Part shown: piece after piece, positions 1-9,476 of the stretch
Position numbering within the stretch: the stretch's first letter is position 1
How the letters are laid out: each line of letters begins with the position of its first letter
NCBI GenBank assembly: GCA_021771715.1
Contig: JAETOO010000030.1
Span: forward strand, 1 to 48,623
Origin: Oscillospiraceae bacterium
GTDB lineage: Bacteria > Bacillota > Clostridia > Lachnospirales > Lachnospiraceae
Direction: 5' to 3'
DNA length: 48,623 bases
The notes under the pieces: model-generated
The model's database searches: none
The model's input: the letters and a program-made list of their open reading frames with translations, nothing else
Told to the model about the DNA's origin: nothing
Program-made: the position numbers and the translations under genes

Positions 1-116
1 GGCTCCTGTCTGTGGCTGAATGGGCGTTCCGCCCATTCAAAAATGGTAATACAGCCCTTAGCAAGCAAGCTTGCACGGTCTGTCTTCCCATTTTTTATGC
101 ATGGCTGAACTGTAAC
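1..116 (-). repeat. Intergenic palindrome-rich repeat, copy A (cut by window edge)
   Basis: Read on the minus strand this stretch begins with GTTACAGTTCAG (105-116) and continues as a near copy of 36814-36930. It contains a perfect small palindrome (TGAATGGGCG / CGCCCATTCA) and a GCAAGCAAGCTTGC module. It lies just downstream of the stop codon at 117. The other end is outside the window. It belongs to the terminal-inverted-repeat family described at 20592, 21511 and 36814. Confidence 0.75.
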
Positions 117-1391
117 TCAAAATAAAAGCTCCCGCTTCCAGCTCATCCCGGATGCCCTGCAGATTTCGCCGAACCCGAGATCCTCGATCTCCACATGGCA
201 GCGTCCCGGCGCGGAAAAGTAGATCGCCATCCGCAGGCGCGTCGCCCTGTTCGGCCGCTTCGGCAGCCCGGTCAGCCGCATCATGTGCACCACCGGCTCT
301 CCCCCGGTCATCGGCTGCGACGTGATGCGGATCTCCCGCTCCCCGTCCGGGATGAACTCGCAGACGTGGTGCGCCTCGTACCAGTTGATCCCCGCGCTCA
401 CCAGAGGATAGAGCTGCTCCTTGCCGCGGATCCGCATCTCCATCTGCAGGTTGACCTGGATCATATCGCGCCCGCCGAACAGGATCCCGCGGTCCGTGAT
501 CAGCCCCGCGCGCTCCATCGCCGCGTAGCACGCGCCCTTTGAGTAGAGGTTCTGCCCCTGAAACGCATGGCGCCTGTAGCAGAGAAACTGGATCGAGCGC
601 TCCGCCCAACTTTTGTTGAAGTAATCGCCGACCAGATAGCTGACCGTCACATCTCTGCGCTCAAACACCTTCTTGAGCAGCTCAAAGAACAGCCGGTCCT
701 TCTCGCGCCGCCAATCCTGCTCCTTCATCGCCCCGCGCACCTGCTCGCCGACCGGCTGCCTCGCGACCTTCTCCGCCCGCGCGATCGCGGGCCGCGTCGT
801 CCGGTCGATGTGCAGGACGTAGCCGACAATCGCCTCGTCGACGTACTCGATCAGTGCCACGTCGTGGTACCACAGCTCCTTTTTCTGATTCACCGCATAA
901 TAATAGAAGGAAGACAGATAGTCCTGCAGGTAAATCCGCTTCCGGTCCACCCCGTTCGCCTCGAGCGCCGCCACCAGCACCCGGCCAAGCTGCTCCGTCA
1001 GATCGCGCACCGTCACCATCACCTGCAGCTGCGTGTTCTGCACAAGCACTTTGAGCATGTCAAAGCAGACGGAGAAATAGATCCCCAGCAGCTCCTCCGG
1101 CGCAAAGGACCGCCCGTCCGCCGTGACCGTCACGCCGCTTAGCAGCTTCTCATAGATCCCGGAGATCCGGCACACATCCGGCTCCCCGCCTTCCTCCTGC
1201 GGTTCCCCGTCCCAGAGCAGCCATTTGCCCCCGGCGTCCATTCGCAGCTTCATCGGCAGCATGTAGTCCTCCGCCCCCGGCACCCTGCTCAGCGTCAGCG
1301 GCTCCTTCACCGACGGGTGAAAATACGTCAGCTGCGCGTGCCCTTCATTCAGTTCAATTCCCAGTATCAGATCACTCGATCCCTGTGCCAT
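117..1391 (-). CDS. DUF5716-family-like protein of unknown function
   Basis: A 424-residue soluble protein with no signal peptide or membrane segment visible. The start ATG follows a purine-rich site (AAGGCGG). It opens with an actin/HSP70-like strand (DLILGIELNEGHAQLTYF) and ends in a beta-rich region. From memory it resembles the DUF5716 proteins found next to DUF5717 proteins in Lachnospiraceae; I could not verify this by search. It starts 23 nt after the stop of the 1190-residue neighbour, in the same direction, so the two are probably co-transcribed and may act together. No catalytic motif is recognised and no function is proposed. Confidence 0.7.
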   Translation of the reverse strand: MAQGSSDLILGIELNEGHAQLTYFHPSVKEPLTLSRVPGAEDYMLPMKLRMDAGGKWLLWDGEPQEEGGEPDVCRISGIYEKLLSGVTVTADGRSFAPEELLGIYFSVCFDMLKVLVQNTQLQVMVTVRDLTEQLGRVLVAALEANGVDRKRIYLQDYLSSFYYYAVNQKKELWYHDVALIEYVDEAIVGYVLHIDRTTRPAIARAEKVARQPVGEQVRGAMKEQDWRREKDRLFFELLKKVFERRDVTVSYLVGDYFNKSWAERSIQFLCYRRHAFQGQNLYSKGACYAAMERAGLITDRGILFGGRDMIQVNLQMEMRIRGKEQLYPLVSAGINWYEAHHVCEFIPDGEREIRITSQPMTGGEPVVHMMRLTGLPKRPNRATRLRMAIYFSAPGRCHVEIEDLGFGEICRASGMSWKRELLF

Positions 1392-1414
1392 ACTTCACCG
1401 CCTTAGTACCTTGT

Positions 1415-4400
1415 TTATACCAGTGTAAAAATCTCCTTCGAGAGATATTCCAGAAGCAGATAGTTGTCCAGCTGCTCATCCAGCGCCGCCTCGTCGCCGT
1501 CGGACTGCGCCTTCGCGATCCGGTTCACCAGCTCGTACTGCTGTGACATCTGCTCCCGCTCGTCTGCACCCGCCGTCAGAATCCGCAGCCCCGTCCGCTT
1601 GGCTTCGCCTTCGCCCTCTTCCTCGAAAAAGCACTCCAGCTCGTCCCCGTAAAACAGCGTAAATTCCTTGACAAAAATGCCCTCAAAGCAGTTTTTGACC
1701 GTCTCCTTGACGTACTCCTCGTCCGCCCCGCGCCTGCGGTAACAGATCGAGACCACGGCGGCCGGATTCGTGACGTACTCGACGAACACCCGCCCGTCCA
1801 TCTGATACGGCGCGAGCAGCTCCCGGTCGAAGCGGCTCCAGAACGCAAACCGCATCCCCTTCGCGTTGAACTCCTCCAACAGCTGCGCGCCATACCTCCT
1901 CTGCGCCTCACTCAGATCCGGCTTGCCGGAGTAATACTGCAGAAGCGCCAGGCGGCAAACCTCCTCCTGCTCCCGGACGCGGTTCTTCTCATACAGCCGC
2001 CCGTAGTCCTGCTCGATGTACCGGAACACACAGTCCGCCACCGGATTCCCCTGCACGAAATACTCGTACGCCTTCAGGTTCATGTAGGCGCGGCAGAGCT
2101 TTTTCCGCCCCATCTTTTTCCGGTACGACTCAAAGACCTGCTCTGAGCCCTGCGTGTGGCTGCGCGTGAACAGCAGCATCATCAGAATCTTCTCCTCGAT
2201 CAGCATCGTGTCGAGGTCGAAGCCGCGCGCCGCATCCCAGACGCGCTCCATCTCCTCCACCGGCCCCTCGTAGTAGAGCAGCAGGTAGCGGAGCAGCTTG
2301 TCATTGTATTTTCCGCTCTCAAAGCAACTGTAACAGAGCGAGAGCAGCATCCGGTTCTCCGCAAACTCCAGGTCGAGCACCATGCGGCTGCAGATGCGCA
2401 CCAGCTGCAGCAGGGGAATGCCCTCCGCCCCGTACACGTCGAGCAAAGCGAACGCCTCATTGCAGCGCCCCTCCTCCGCGAGCAGCGTGATCAGCGCCGC
2501 CTTGTCCACCTTCACATAGTCCAGGTACGCGATCTCATCCAGAAACTCCGGCAGCGTGTCCTCCCTGGGATGCGCCGTGTAGTAGGTGAGAATCTCCTTG
2601 CGCAGCACATCGCGAAACGCGTCCGCGAACTCCCGCCGCGCGCTTCCCTGCCGCAGGTACGGCAGCGTGTTGCGGTTGACCAGCCCCTCCTTCACGCAGC
2701 TGCGGCACACAAACAGCACGATCCCCGTGTGCTCCGGGATCAGGCTCATGCACCACTCCAGCATCTGCTCGCTGTCGATCAGCTTGCGCTGCCCCGTCAG
2801 CATTCCGGCCGTGTAGCGCTCCCCCGCGCGGTTCTCCAGCACCAGAACGCTGTCCGGGTCATAGATCGCAAGCTGCGCTCTCCCGTTTGTGAGGACCGCC
2901 GACTGCTCCTGCACCAGGCAGGCCGAGTGCACGGTCACACTCTGCATTTCCGGCGAGGTGCACGTAATCTCGTACGTAAACAGCAGCCGCACGAGCTGCT
3001 CCGCCATCTGGCGCGTCAGCGTGCTCTTGCGCAGAAACGCCCGGTAGATCACCGCGAGGTCGTCCGTCATCCGCCCCAGCTCCAGCTGATCCGCGGCAAA
3101 GCGCTCGATCGCAGGACGGTACGTGCGGTACGTCTGCGGGTCGCTCTCCTGGTTTTCGATGATCCGGCGGTAGATCGCCGCGCGCTTCCGGTAGTCCAGC
3201 GTCGTGTCGTACGCAAAATACATCCGGATGATCTGCGGCATCGCCAGCAGATCCGGATCCAGCGCCGACTCCATGTAGTACTCGTACAGCCCTGTGATGC
3301 GCAGCCCGCACGCGACTCCCTTCTCGTACCAGGAAAAGGCCTCCGCGTCACGCCGCTCCCCCTTCATCAGAAGCAGGCAGATCGCCTTGACGAGATCCTC
3401 CGACGGGTACATCTCATAGCCCGCCACAAGCACCGCAAAGAGCTGCCGCGAGTATTTTCCGTAGTGCGACGTCAGGTTCGCCGCCTGCCGCAAAAGCTGG
3501 GCAGTCAGCACCTTCTCCTTCGCCGCAAAGCGGAGCAGCTGCAGCTCAAACGAGCCGATATGGCGCATCAGAAACGGATTCTCCCGCAGGAGCTGGTACG
3601 CCTCCAGGTACATAATCCGGCTGCGGCAGCCGTAGCGGAACTGTTCCGCGACCGCCTCATACTTCGCGCCGTCATCATTCAGCAGCGACTCCTGCAGGTA
3701 CAGGAGTATCCACTGCAGCACCCAGTTCGTCTGGTCGCGGTAAAACAGGGACCTGATCTCCTCCTCGACCTGGTCCACGTACGCGGCCTCCTGGTAGAAA
3801 AACGTCGTCATATACAGATAGAAGCCGTAGCGCTCCGGCGTGTTCAGCCGCTCGCGGCGGCTCTCGACGGCCTCGAGCAGTTTGATCGCCTTCTGTTTCT
3901 TCCCGTCGGCAAAGTACAGCTGCAGCAAAAACAGATCGGCGAACACATCCTCCCCGCCCAGGCGGTGATAACTCCCGATCACGTTGACAGACCGCTCCAC
4001 CCAGGTCGGAAGGTCCATCTTTTTCAGGCGAAAGCCGATGTAGAGATTCTCCAGCTTTTTCTGCATGATCTTGCAGATATGATTCTGTCTGCCCGCCGAC
4101 TCTGCCTCGCCGCACGACGCCGTCACCTCGACGCAGAGCTTCTGGTACGGCGTCGAGAGCGTCACCCGCGCAAAATTTTTCCCGCCATGCATCAGGTTCG
4201 TGTCAATCACAAGGCGCAGCTCGTACGTGCTCCCCGCGAACTCATCCGTCGCGACCAGCTTTTTCTCCGGGCGCACAAACTTCGCATCCGACTCAATGTC
4301 AATTTTCCCAAAGCCCCAGGTCGACTTCGTCAGCACAAGCTTTTCTGCGACCGGCTCGCCGAGTCCCGCAAGCTGGATGCTGCACCGGTCCACAGAGAGC

Positions 4401-4987
4401 TCGATCGGCTCCTTGTAGCCCGCGCCGATCAGAAACTCCTCCAGCGTCTGGTAGCTGAGGGAGGGCTGTGCGAGGGCGTCATACAGGCCGCCCAGCTCCG
4501 GCGCCTGCTGCCCAAGCAGCTGCCGGTAGCCCGGCTGGATGAAACAGCGGTACGCCTGGCGGAAATCCTGCTGCGCCAGCGCCGCCAGCTCGTCCGGATG
4601 CGCAAGGGGCAGCTCCTGCTCTGCGCCGTCCGCCCGCTTTTGGGCCGTCAGCACAAATGGCAGGGAGGATTCTCCGAGCTCTGAGCAAATCGTAATCGCG
4701 CCGCGCTCCATGCCGCCGTCCGGGAACCCGTTCCCATCCACCTGGTAGTGGATCTCGTTCCGGATCCCCTGAAACTCCGCCGGCTCGATCAGAAGGCGAG
4801 GGCTCGACGAATAAAGAAAGCCCTTGACCTTTTTATCGTCCGAGCTCTCGATCCAAAAGCTGCCTCTCGCCGTCCTGCCCGGCTCCACGCTGACCGCCAG
4901 TTCCTCCGGAAGCACGACAAGAGACGCCGTCCCATATTCAAATACGCCGTTCAACAGTTGCTCGATTCTTCTCTTCAATCTTATCAC
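1415..4987 (-). CDS. DUF5717-family-like large repeat protein of unknown function
   Basis: A 1190-residue protein. Residues up to about 330 look like two beta-sandwich modules (alternating hydrophobic strands, many Gly/Pro turns). Most of the rest looks alpha-helical with TPR-like hydrophobic spacing (for example LFLLQLYFADGKKQKAIKLL). The C-terminus returns to a beta-rich domain. No signal peptide is visible. The start is a GTG at 4987, only 3 nt after the nrdR stop, with a weak ribosome site, suggesting translation coupled to nrdR. The DUF5717 assignment is from memory and unverified; the pairing with the DUF5716-like gene supports it. The role is unknown. Confidence 0.7.
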   Translation of the reverse strand: MIRLKRRIEQLLNGVFEYGTASLVVLPEELAVSVEPGRTARGSFWIESSDDKKVKGFLYSSSPRLLIEPAEFQGIRNEIHYQVDGNGFPDGGMERGAITICSELGESSLPFVLTAQKRADGAEQELPLAHPDELAALAQQDFRQAYRCFIQPGYRQLLGQQAPELGGLYDALAQPSLSYQTLEEFLIGAGYKEPIELSVDRCSIQLAGLGEPVAEKLVLTKSTWGFGKIDIESDAKFVRPEKKLVATDEFAGSTYELRLVIDTNLMHGGKNFARVTLSTPYQKLCVEVTASCGEAESAGRQNHICKIMQKKLENLYIGFRLKKMDLPTWVERSVNVIGSYHRLGGEDVFADLFLLQLYFADGKKQKAIKLLEAVESRRERLNTPERYGFYLYMTTFFYQEAAYVDQVEEEIRSLFYRDQTNWVLQWILLYLQESLLNDDGAKYEAVAEQFRYGCRSRIMYLEAYQLLRENPFLMRHIGSFELQLLRFAAKEKVLTAQLLRQAANLTSHYGKYSRQLFAVLVAGYEMYPSEDLVKAICLLLMKGERRDAEAFSWYEKGVACGLRITGLYEYYMESALDPDLLAMPQIIRMYFAYDTTLDYRKRAAIYRRIIENQESDPQTYRTYRPAIERFAADQLELGRMTDDLAVIYRAFLRKSTLTRQMAEQLVRLLFTYEITCTSPEMQSVTVHSACLVQEQSAVLTNGRAQLAIYDPDSVLVLENRAGERYTAGMLTGQRKLIDSEQMLEWCMSLIPEHTGIVLFVCRSCVKEGLVNRNTLPYLRQGSARREFADAFRDVLRKEILTYYTAHPREDTLPEFLDEIAYLDYVKVDKAALITLLAEEGRCNEAFALLDVYGAEGIPLLQLVRICSRMVLDLEFAENRMLLSLCYSCFESGKYNDKLLRYLLLYYEGPVEEMERVWDAARGFDLDTMLIEEKILMMLLFTRSHTQGSEQVFESYRKKMGRKKLCRAYMNLKAYEYFVQGNPVADCVFRYIEQDYGRLYEKNRVREQEEVCRLALLQYYSGKPDLSEAQRRYGAQLLEEFNAKGMRFAFWSRFDRELLAPYQMDGRVFVEYVTNPAAVVSICYRRRGADEEYVKETVKNCFEGIFVKEFTLFYGDELECFFEEEGEGEAKRTGLRILTAGADEREQMSQQYELVNRIAKAQSDGDEAALDEQLDNYLLLEYLSKEIFTLV

Positions 4988-4990
4988 CTG

Positions 4991-5440
4991 TTAATTCAGA
5001 AATTTCTTCAATTCATCCATAAATGTATTGATATCCTTGAACTCGCGGTACACGGACGCGAAGCGCACGTACGCGACTGCGTCGAGGTCCTTGAGGCGGT
5101 CCATCACGATCTCTCCGATGATCTTGCTCTCGATCTCCTTCTCCTCGCGGTTGAAGATCTCCAGCTCGATCTCGTCAATCGCCTCGCGGATTCGCTGGAT
5201 CGGCGTCGGCCGCTTGTAGCAGGCGCGCATGATGCCGTCCTCGATCTTCCTGCGGTCGTACTCCTCCCGCGTCTGATCCTTCTTGATCACGATCAGCGGA
5301 ATCGTCTCCACCTTCTCGTACGTCGTAAAACGCTTCCCGCAGGCATCACAGAGACGCCGTCTCCTGATTGAGCTGTTGTCATCCGCCGGCCTCGAGTCCA
5401 CAACACGTGTATTATCCTGATTACAAAACGGGCATTTCAT
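4991..5440 (-). CDS. nrdR: Transcriptional repressor NrdR
   Basis: A 149-residue zinc-ribbon/ATP-cone regulator that represses ribonucleotide reductase genes in response to dATP/ATP. The start codon is the ATG of MKCPFCNQDNTRVVDSRP, preceded by GAGGAGGAAT; the frame is open further upstream but without a ribosome site or conservation. Zinc ligands are CPFC near residue 3 and CDACGKRF near residue 31. The ATP-cone follows (TTYEKVETIPLIVIKKD onwards). Length matches the usual ~150-155 residues. It leads a minus-strand run with the two large unknown genes. Confidence 0.96.
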   Translation of the reverse strand: MKCPFCNQDNTRVVDSRPADDNSSIRRRRLCDACGKRFTTYEKVETIPLIVIKKDQTREEYDRRKIEDGIMRACYKRPTPIQRIREAIDEIELEIFNREEKEIESKIIGEIVMDRLKDLDAVAYVRFASVYREFKDINTFMDELKKFLN

Positions 5441-5575
5441 AGGCTGCCTATTCCTCCTCGTCAGTTCTCTTGTGTATCCCTGCATTTCTGTTTTGAGTAT
5501 ACCCAAAACAGGAAACACTGTCAATCACGAATCATATATTACAGTGATGCCAAACTATACGCGGGAGTGCGGGAT

Positions 5576-5890
5576 ATGGGAGAGAGAAGGTGCCGCCAGT
5601 GCGGCTGCCAGCCTGACACAAAGTCCAAACCGATGCGGCTGTGTGATCTGAAACAAAAAGAAGTGATCAACGTCCGGACCTGCCGGTCCCTCGGCTGCAT
5701 CAGCGATCTCGAAATCGACTGTGAGAACGGATGCATCCTCGCGCTGATCGTCCCCGGCCCGGGAAAGCTCTGCTGGTTCCTCGGGCGGGACTTTGAATTT
5801 TCGATTCCGTGGAACTGTATCGTACAGATCGGCGGCGACATCATCCTCGTCGACGTGGAGGAGGAAACGTGCAAAAAAAAGTGCGGCTGA
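5576..5890 (+). CDS. YlmC/YmxH-family sporulation protein (PRC-barrel)
   Basis: A small PRC-barrel protein of the YlmC/YmxH type. The family core begins at MRLCDLKQKEVINV (ATG at 5633) and runs through RSLGCISDLEID to the C-terminus, about 85 residues, matching family length. That ATG lacks a ribosome site. An in-frame ATG at 5576 has GGAG 8 nt upstream and would add 19 residues rich in Cys (RRCRQCGCQ), so I give the longer form with reservation. It is divergent from nrdR and convergent with sigG. The exact molecular role of the family is unclear. Confidence 0.8.
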   Translation: MGERRCRQCGCQPDTKSKPMRLCDLKQKEVINVRTCRSLGCISDLEIDCENGCILALIVPGPGKLCWFLGRDFEFSIPWNCIVQIGGDIILVDVEEETCKKKCG

Positions 5891-5954
5891 CCGTCCCCGG
5901 CTGACACGGTCGAACCGTCAGCGCCGCCCGCCTGCCGTACTGCCTCTTTTGCGG

Positions 5955-6734
5955 TTACGTTCTCAGGTAGTTGCGCATGCTCTTCAAGGCATTCTTCTCG
6001 AGACGGCTCACCTGCGCCTGCGAGATGCCGATCTCGGACGCGACCTCCATCTGCGTCTTGCCCTCATAAAAGCGCAGCTCTATGATATGTTTTTCCCTGT
6101 CGTCCAGCCTTCCCAGCGCCTCATTCAGAGAGATGGACTCGACCCAGTTCTCCTCGCGGTTTTTCTTGTCGCTGATCTGGTCCATCACATACAACGTGTC
6201 GCCGCCCTCGGTGTAGACCGGATCGTACAGGCTGACCGGGCTCTGGATCGCGTCCATCGCGTACACGATCTCCTCCTTGGGAATCCCGATCTCCCCCGCG
6301 ATCTCCTCGATCGTCGGCTCCTTCAGATGCTTTTTCGTGTAGCTCTCCCGCGCGTAGATCGCCTTGTACGCCGTGTCGCGCAGGGAACGGCTGACGCGGA
6401 TTGCGTTGTTGTCCCGCAGGTAGCGCCGGATCTCGCCGATGATCATCGGCACCGCATATGTCGAAAATTTTACCTGCAGACTTGTATCAAAATTGTCGAT
6501 CGCCTTCATCAGGCCGATACAGCCGATCTGAAACAGATCATCTACGTTCTCATTGCTGCTGCCAAACCGCTTGATCACGGAGAGCACCAGCCTCAGATTG
6601 CCTTTGATGTAAAGCTCGCGGGCACTCTCATCGCCCGCCTTGATGCGTTCAAACAGGAATTCCTTCTCCTCCGATGTCAGCACCGGGAGCTTTGAAGTGT
6701 TGACTCCGCATATCTCCACCTTATTTACCGCCAT
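5955..6734 (-). CDS. sigG: Forespore-specific RNA polymerase sigma factor SigG
   Basis: A 259-residue sigma-70 family protein that drives late forespore transcription. The N-terminal signature NKVEICGVNTSKLPVL is the SigG hallmark. Region 2 (NLRLVLSVIKRF, DDLFQIGCIGLMKAIDNFD, VKFSTYAVPMIIGEIRRYLR) and region 4 (GKTQMEVASEIGISQAQVSR) are complete. The ATG follows AGGAGGATGATC. Its presence implies an endospore former. The upstream 60 nt contain GCATA, as in SigF/SigG -35 boxes, but I see no convincing -10, so autoregulation is not claimed. No signal was recognised between 6735 and 6918 beyond the ribosome site. Confidence 0.97.
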   Translation of the reverse strand: MAVNKVEICGVNTSKLPVLTSEEKEFLFERIKAGDESARELYIKGNLRLVLSVIKRFGSSNENVDDLFQIGCIGLMKAIDNFDTSLQVKFSTYAVPMIIGEIRRYLRDNNAIRVSRSLRDTAYKAIYARESYTKKHLKEPTIEEIAGEIGIPKEEIVYAMDAIQSPVSLYDPVYTEGGDTLYVMDQISDKKNREENWVESISLNEALGRLDDREKHIIELRFYEGKTQMEVASEIGISQAQVSRLEKNALKSMRNYLRT

Positions 6735-6918
6735 GTGATCATCCTCCTGAAACTTTCATCTGATAGAATGATTCACATTTCGCGGTCTCGCTATGCGCAG
6801 TCACGAAAAATTTAACAAAGTTTTAGTCCTTGACAAGCGGGCGCGCCGCCGTGCACGCCGCAGCCATCCACACCGCGCCAGGCGATCGTCTCTGACGCGT
6901 CAATGCCCGGTCACGCTC

Positions 6919-7428
6919 CTACCGCTCTGTAAATTTGCGGTAGATCCACAGCGCGACCGCGACCACGATCAGGAACGGCAGCAGCTTCCAGAGGATATGG
7001 AAGATCGTCCCCAGCACGATGCAGACCAGGACGACCGCGAGCGCTACTTTCGCCCAGCCAGCCGCAGTCATCCGGTGCACATAGATGTGCGGCCCGCCGG
7101 TTCCGTCGTCAGAGAAGGGATTCCCGCCGCCATCCCGCGCGGACTGATACCCGCCGCCCGGGACCTCCTCGTAAACCTCCTCCTGGTACGCGCCGAACGG
7201 CTGCCCCTCGGTCTCCTCCCGGCGCTCGTCGACCTGCAGGATGGTCTTCGCGATCAGCCGCGGATCCCCCAGCTCCGAGAGCACCTGCTCCTCGCTCTTT
7301 CCCGCCGCCACCTGCTGCTCAATATAATTCCAGTAGTAGTTGATATTGTCCGCCACCTCGCTCTCCGAGAGCTCGCGCGCCAGCGCCCGCCGCAGCGTGT
7401 CCAGAAACTCCTGCTTCGTCATATCCAT
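6919..7428 (-). CDS. HAAS/DUF1700-domain membrane protein
   Basis: A 169-residue protein with an N-terminal HAAS-like helical domain (MTKQEFLDTLRRALARELSE, then SELGDPRLIAKTIL). A disordered Gly/Pro/Glu-rich linker of about 45 residues follows, and then two closely spaced hydrophobic segments (WAKVALAVVLVCIVLGTIF and LLPFLIVVAVALWIYRKF). Such proteins often sit with PadR regulators and putative sensors; no PadR is adjacent here. Two start codons two codons apart (7428 and 7422) compete; the purine-rich GGGAAAGG sits at better spacing for the second. Function unknown. Confidence 0.8.
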   Translation of the reverse strand: MDMTKQEFLDTLRRALARELSESEVADNINYYWNYIEQQVAAGKSEEQVLSELGDPRLIAKTILQVDERREETEGQPFGAYQEEVYEEVPGGGYQSARDGGGNPFSDDGTGGPHIYVHRMTAAGWAKVALAVVLVCIVLGTIFHILWKLLPFLIVVAVALWIYRKFTER

Positions 7429-7660
7429 CCTTTCCCTTCGGCCGATCCGCGGACGGTTCTTTTTGTGTCACAGGAAACGGCCTCTCCTATGGCACAAAAG
7501 CACTCCGCGCAGTTGCACATATCCTATTTCCCGTCCGTCCCGCACCGCAGTAAGATGCTTCTTATCGGTTTCACTGCTCCTACTATACCGCAATCTCCCT
7601 CCCGGCGCAAGCCTCTCTTGCGCCATTTCCTCTCCTGCACAGCTCCTCCTTTACTGCACA

Positions 7661-7689
7661 CAAAAAGGAGCCGCACCGGGCAACTCCTT
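7661..7689 (-). terminator. Rho-independent terminator after cstA
   Basis: On the minus strand AAGGAG pairs with CTCCTT around a GC-rich loop, followed directly by a T-run. It lies 31 nt past the cstA stop. The rest of 7429-7719 shows no credible gene. Confidence 0.8.
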
Positions 7690-7719
7690 CTCGTTTATCT
7701 CTTATCTTATATGTAACTT

Positions 7720-9453
7720 TTATGCGCGTCTTTTATTCTTTCCGGTCAGTGTCTGAACGCCCTCAATGACAAGGACAACAGCCAGGATGATCAGCAGAAC
7801 ACCCAGGATCACCTGCGCGTAAGGACCCCAGTCTGCGCCGCCGGCGGAGATAATTCCGATCTGGTTCTTCACGGTCAGTGCAAGAGAGCAGATCGTGACA
7901 ACAATCATGAAGGCCATCGGAGCAAGGAACATCTTGTTGTTCTTGCCGACGTTGCCGAGCCATGTCGCCACCGCCAGAAGTCCGATTCCTGCGAGCAGCT
8001 GGTTTGCAGCGCCGAACAGGCCCCAGATCTTGCCGTAACCGGTCATGCCGAGCAGGATGCCGAGCACCACGGTAAGCGCAGTTGCAAAGTACGGGTTCAC
8101 CATCAGCTTCTTCCAGCCCTCTGTCACATCCTTCGGGGTCTGTCCCGGCTCAAGCCAGAACTCCTGGAACATGAAGCGCGCCAGACGGGTCGCCGTGTCC
8201 AGAGAAGTCAGACAGAACGCAGAGTACGTCAGCGTCAGCAGCGTGCGCAGGATCGTCACACCGCCCTCACCGAGCCCGGAGTACATGTTCGCGATACCAC
8301 CTGCGAAGATTGCGGTAGCGCCGGCGAGCGGAGCATCCGGATTTGCTGCATTGTACTTATAAGCAAAGTTGATCGCGCACACGGTGATCACTGCCAGCAC
8401 ACACTCCAGAAGCATGCCGCCGTAAGCGATCGGCTTCGCGTCGGTCTCCTTGTCCAGCTGCTTGGAAGTCGTACCGGAGGATACCAGAGAGTGGAAACCG
8501 GAAATCGCACCGCACGCAACCGTCGTGAACAGAACCGGAAACATGTACTGCAGGCCGTTTCCGTTGTCCACCGCAAAGCTCGTGACCATCGGAAGACCGT
8601 CCTCACCGCCGAGACCTGCGTGGGAGATCACGACACCTACAAACGCTACAACCAGCATGCCGTAGAGCAGGAAAGAGCTCAGATAGTCACGCGGCTGAAG
8701 CAGAATCCACACCGGCGTCACGGAAGCGATCGCGATGTAGATCCCTACCACGATCATCCAGGTCTTGTAGTTGAAGTAGAGCGGGTGGAAGTTCATGCCG
8801 ATCGCCATGCAGACAACAATCGCCAGCACGCCGAGCACAGACGCGATGCCCATCGGCGCATTGCGGCGGTATACGAGGAAACCGAACACAATCGCGATCA
8901 CGATGAACAGCAGCGATACCATTGCAACGGAAGCGTTGGTCGCCTTTACCGCATCGCTCACCGCATTTCCTGCCGCGTCCGTTGTGCCGAACGTACCTGC
9001 AACGATCGAAGCGAACGCCGCCACAACCAGAATCAGGGTCAGGTAAGAGAAAATGATAAACAGTCTCTTTGCCCTGCGGCTCATATTTGCAGAAATGACC
9101 TCGCCGATCGACTGTCCTTTGTGGCGGATCGAAGCGAACAGCGCGCCGAAGTCATGCACGCCGCCAAAGAAAATACCTCCGATCAGGATCCACAGAGTCA
9201 CCGGCAGCCATCCGAACATCGCAGCGCCGATCGGTCCGGTAATCGGGCCGGCTCCTGCGATAGATGAGAAATGGTGTCCCATCAGGACCGGGGCCTTTGC
9301 AGGAACGTAGTCCACGCCGTCCTCCATCGTGTGAGCCGGCGTCTGTCCCTTATTTTCGCCCACGCCCCACTGCTTGCAGAGCCATCCGCCGTAGCAGACA
9401 TACCCGACCAGCAGGATCGCGATACAGACGAGTAAAAGTACCAATGAGTTCAT
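7720..9453 (-). CDS. cstA: Carbon starvation protein CstA (peptide/pyruvate transporter family)
   Basis: A 577-residue integral membrane protein with about 16 hydrophobic segments. Family signatures visible include HHFSSIAGAGPITGPIGAA near the N-terminus, GVHDFGALFASIRHKGQSIG, and SLDTATRLARFMFQEF. CstA proteins import peptides and, in some species, pyruvate. The ATG has AAGGAG at good spacing. It starts 23 nt after the stop of a 167-residue unknown protein and shares its promoter at 10050-10078. A terminator follows, so this is a two-gene operon. Confidence 0.95.
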   Translation of the reverse strand: MNSLVLLLVCIAILLVGYVCYGGWLCKQWGVGENKGQTPAHTMEDGVDYVPAKAPVLMGHHFSSIAGAGPITGPIGAAMFGWLPVTLWILIGGIFFGGVHDFGALFASIRHKGQSIGEVISANMSRRAKRLFIIFSYLTLILVVAAFASIVAGTFGTTDAAGNAVSDAVKATNASVAMVSLLFIVIAIVFGFLVYRRNAPMGIASVLGVLAIVVCMAIGMNFHPLYFNYKTWMIVVGIYIAIASVTPVWILLQPRDYLSSFLLYGMLVVAFVGVVISHAGLGGEDGLPMVTSFAVDNGNGLQYMFPVLFTTVACGAISGFHSLVSSGTTSKQLDKETDAKPIAYGGMLLECVLAVITVCAINFAYKYNAANPDAPLAGATAIFAGGIANMYSGLGEGGVTILRTLLTLTYSAFCLTSLDTATRLARFMFQEFWLEPGQTPKDVTEGWKKLMVNPYFATALTVVLGILLGMTGYGKIWGLFGAANQLLAGIGLLAVATWLGNVGKNNKMFLAPMAFMIVVTICSLALTVKNQIGIISAGGADWGPYAQVILGVLLIILAVVLVIEGVQTLTGKNKRRA

Positions 9454-9476
9454 AAGTCACATCTCCTTTTCTTCTG

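Noticed and set aside
2156..4684. An 842-codon open frame on the plus strand inside the DUF5717-like gene
   Set aside because: It is the antisense shadow of a GC-rich gene: very rich in Arg, Leu, His and Gln, with no ribosome site, while the minus-strand product has normal composition and domain-like structure.
6735..6800. A SigF/SigG-type promoter ahead of sigG
   Set aside because: GCATA is present as a possible -35, but no convincing -10 is at the right spacing.
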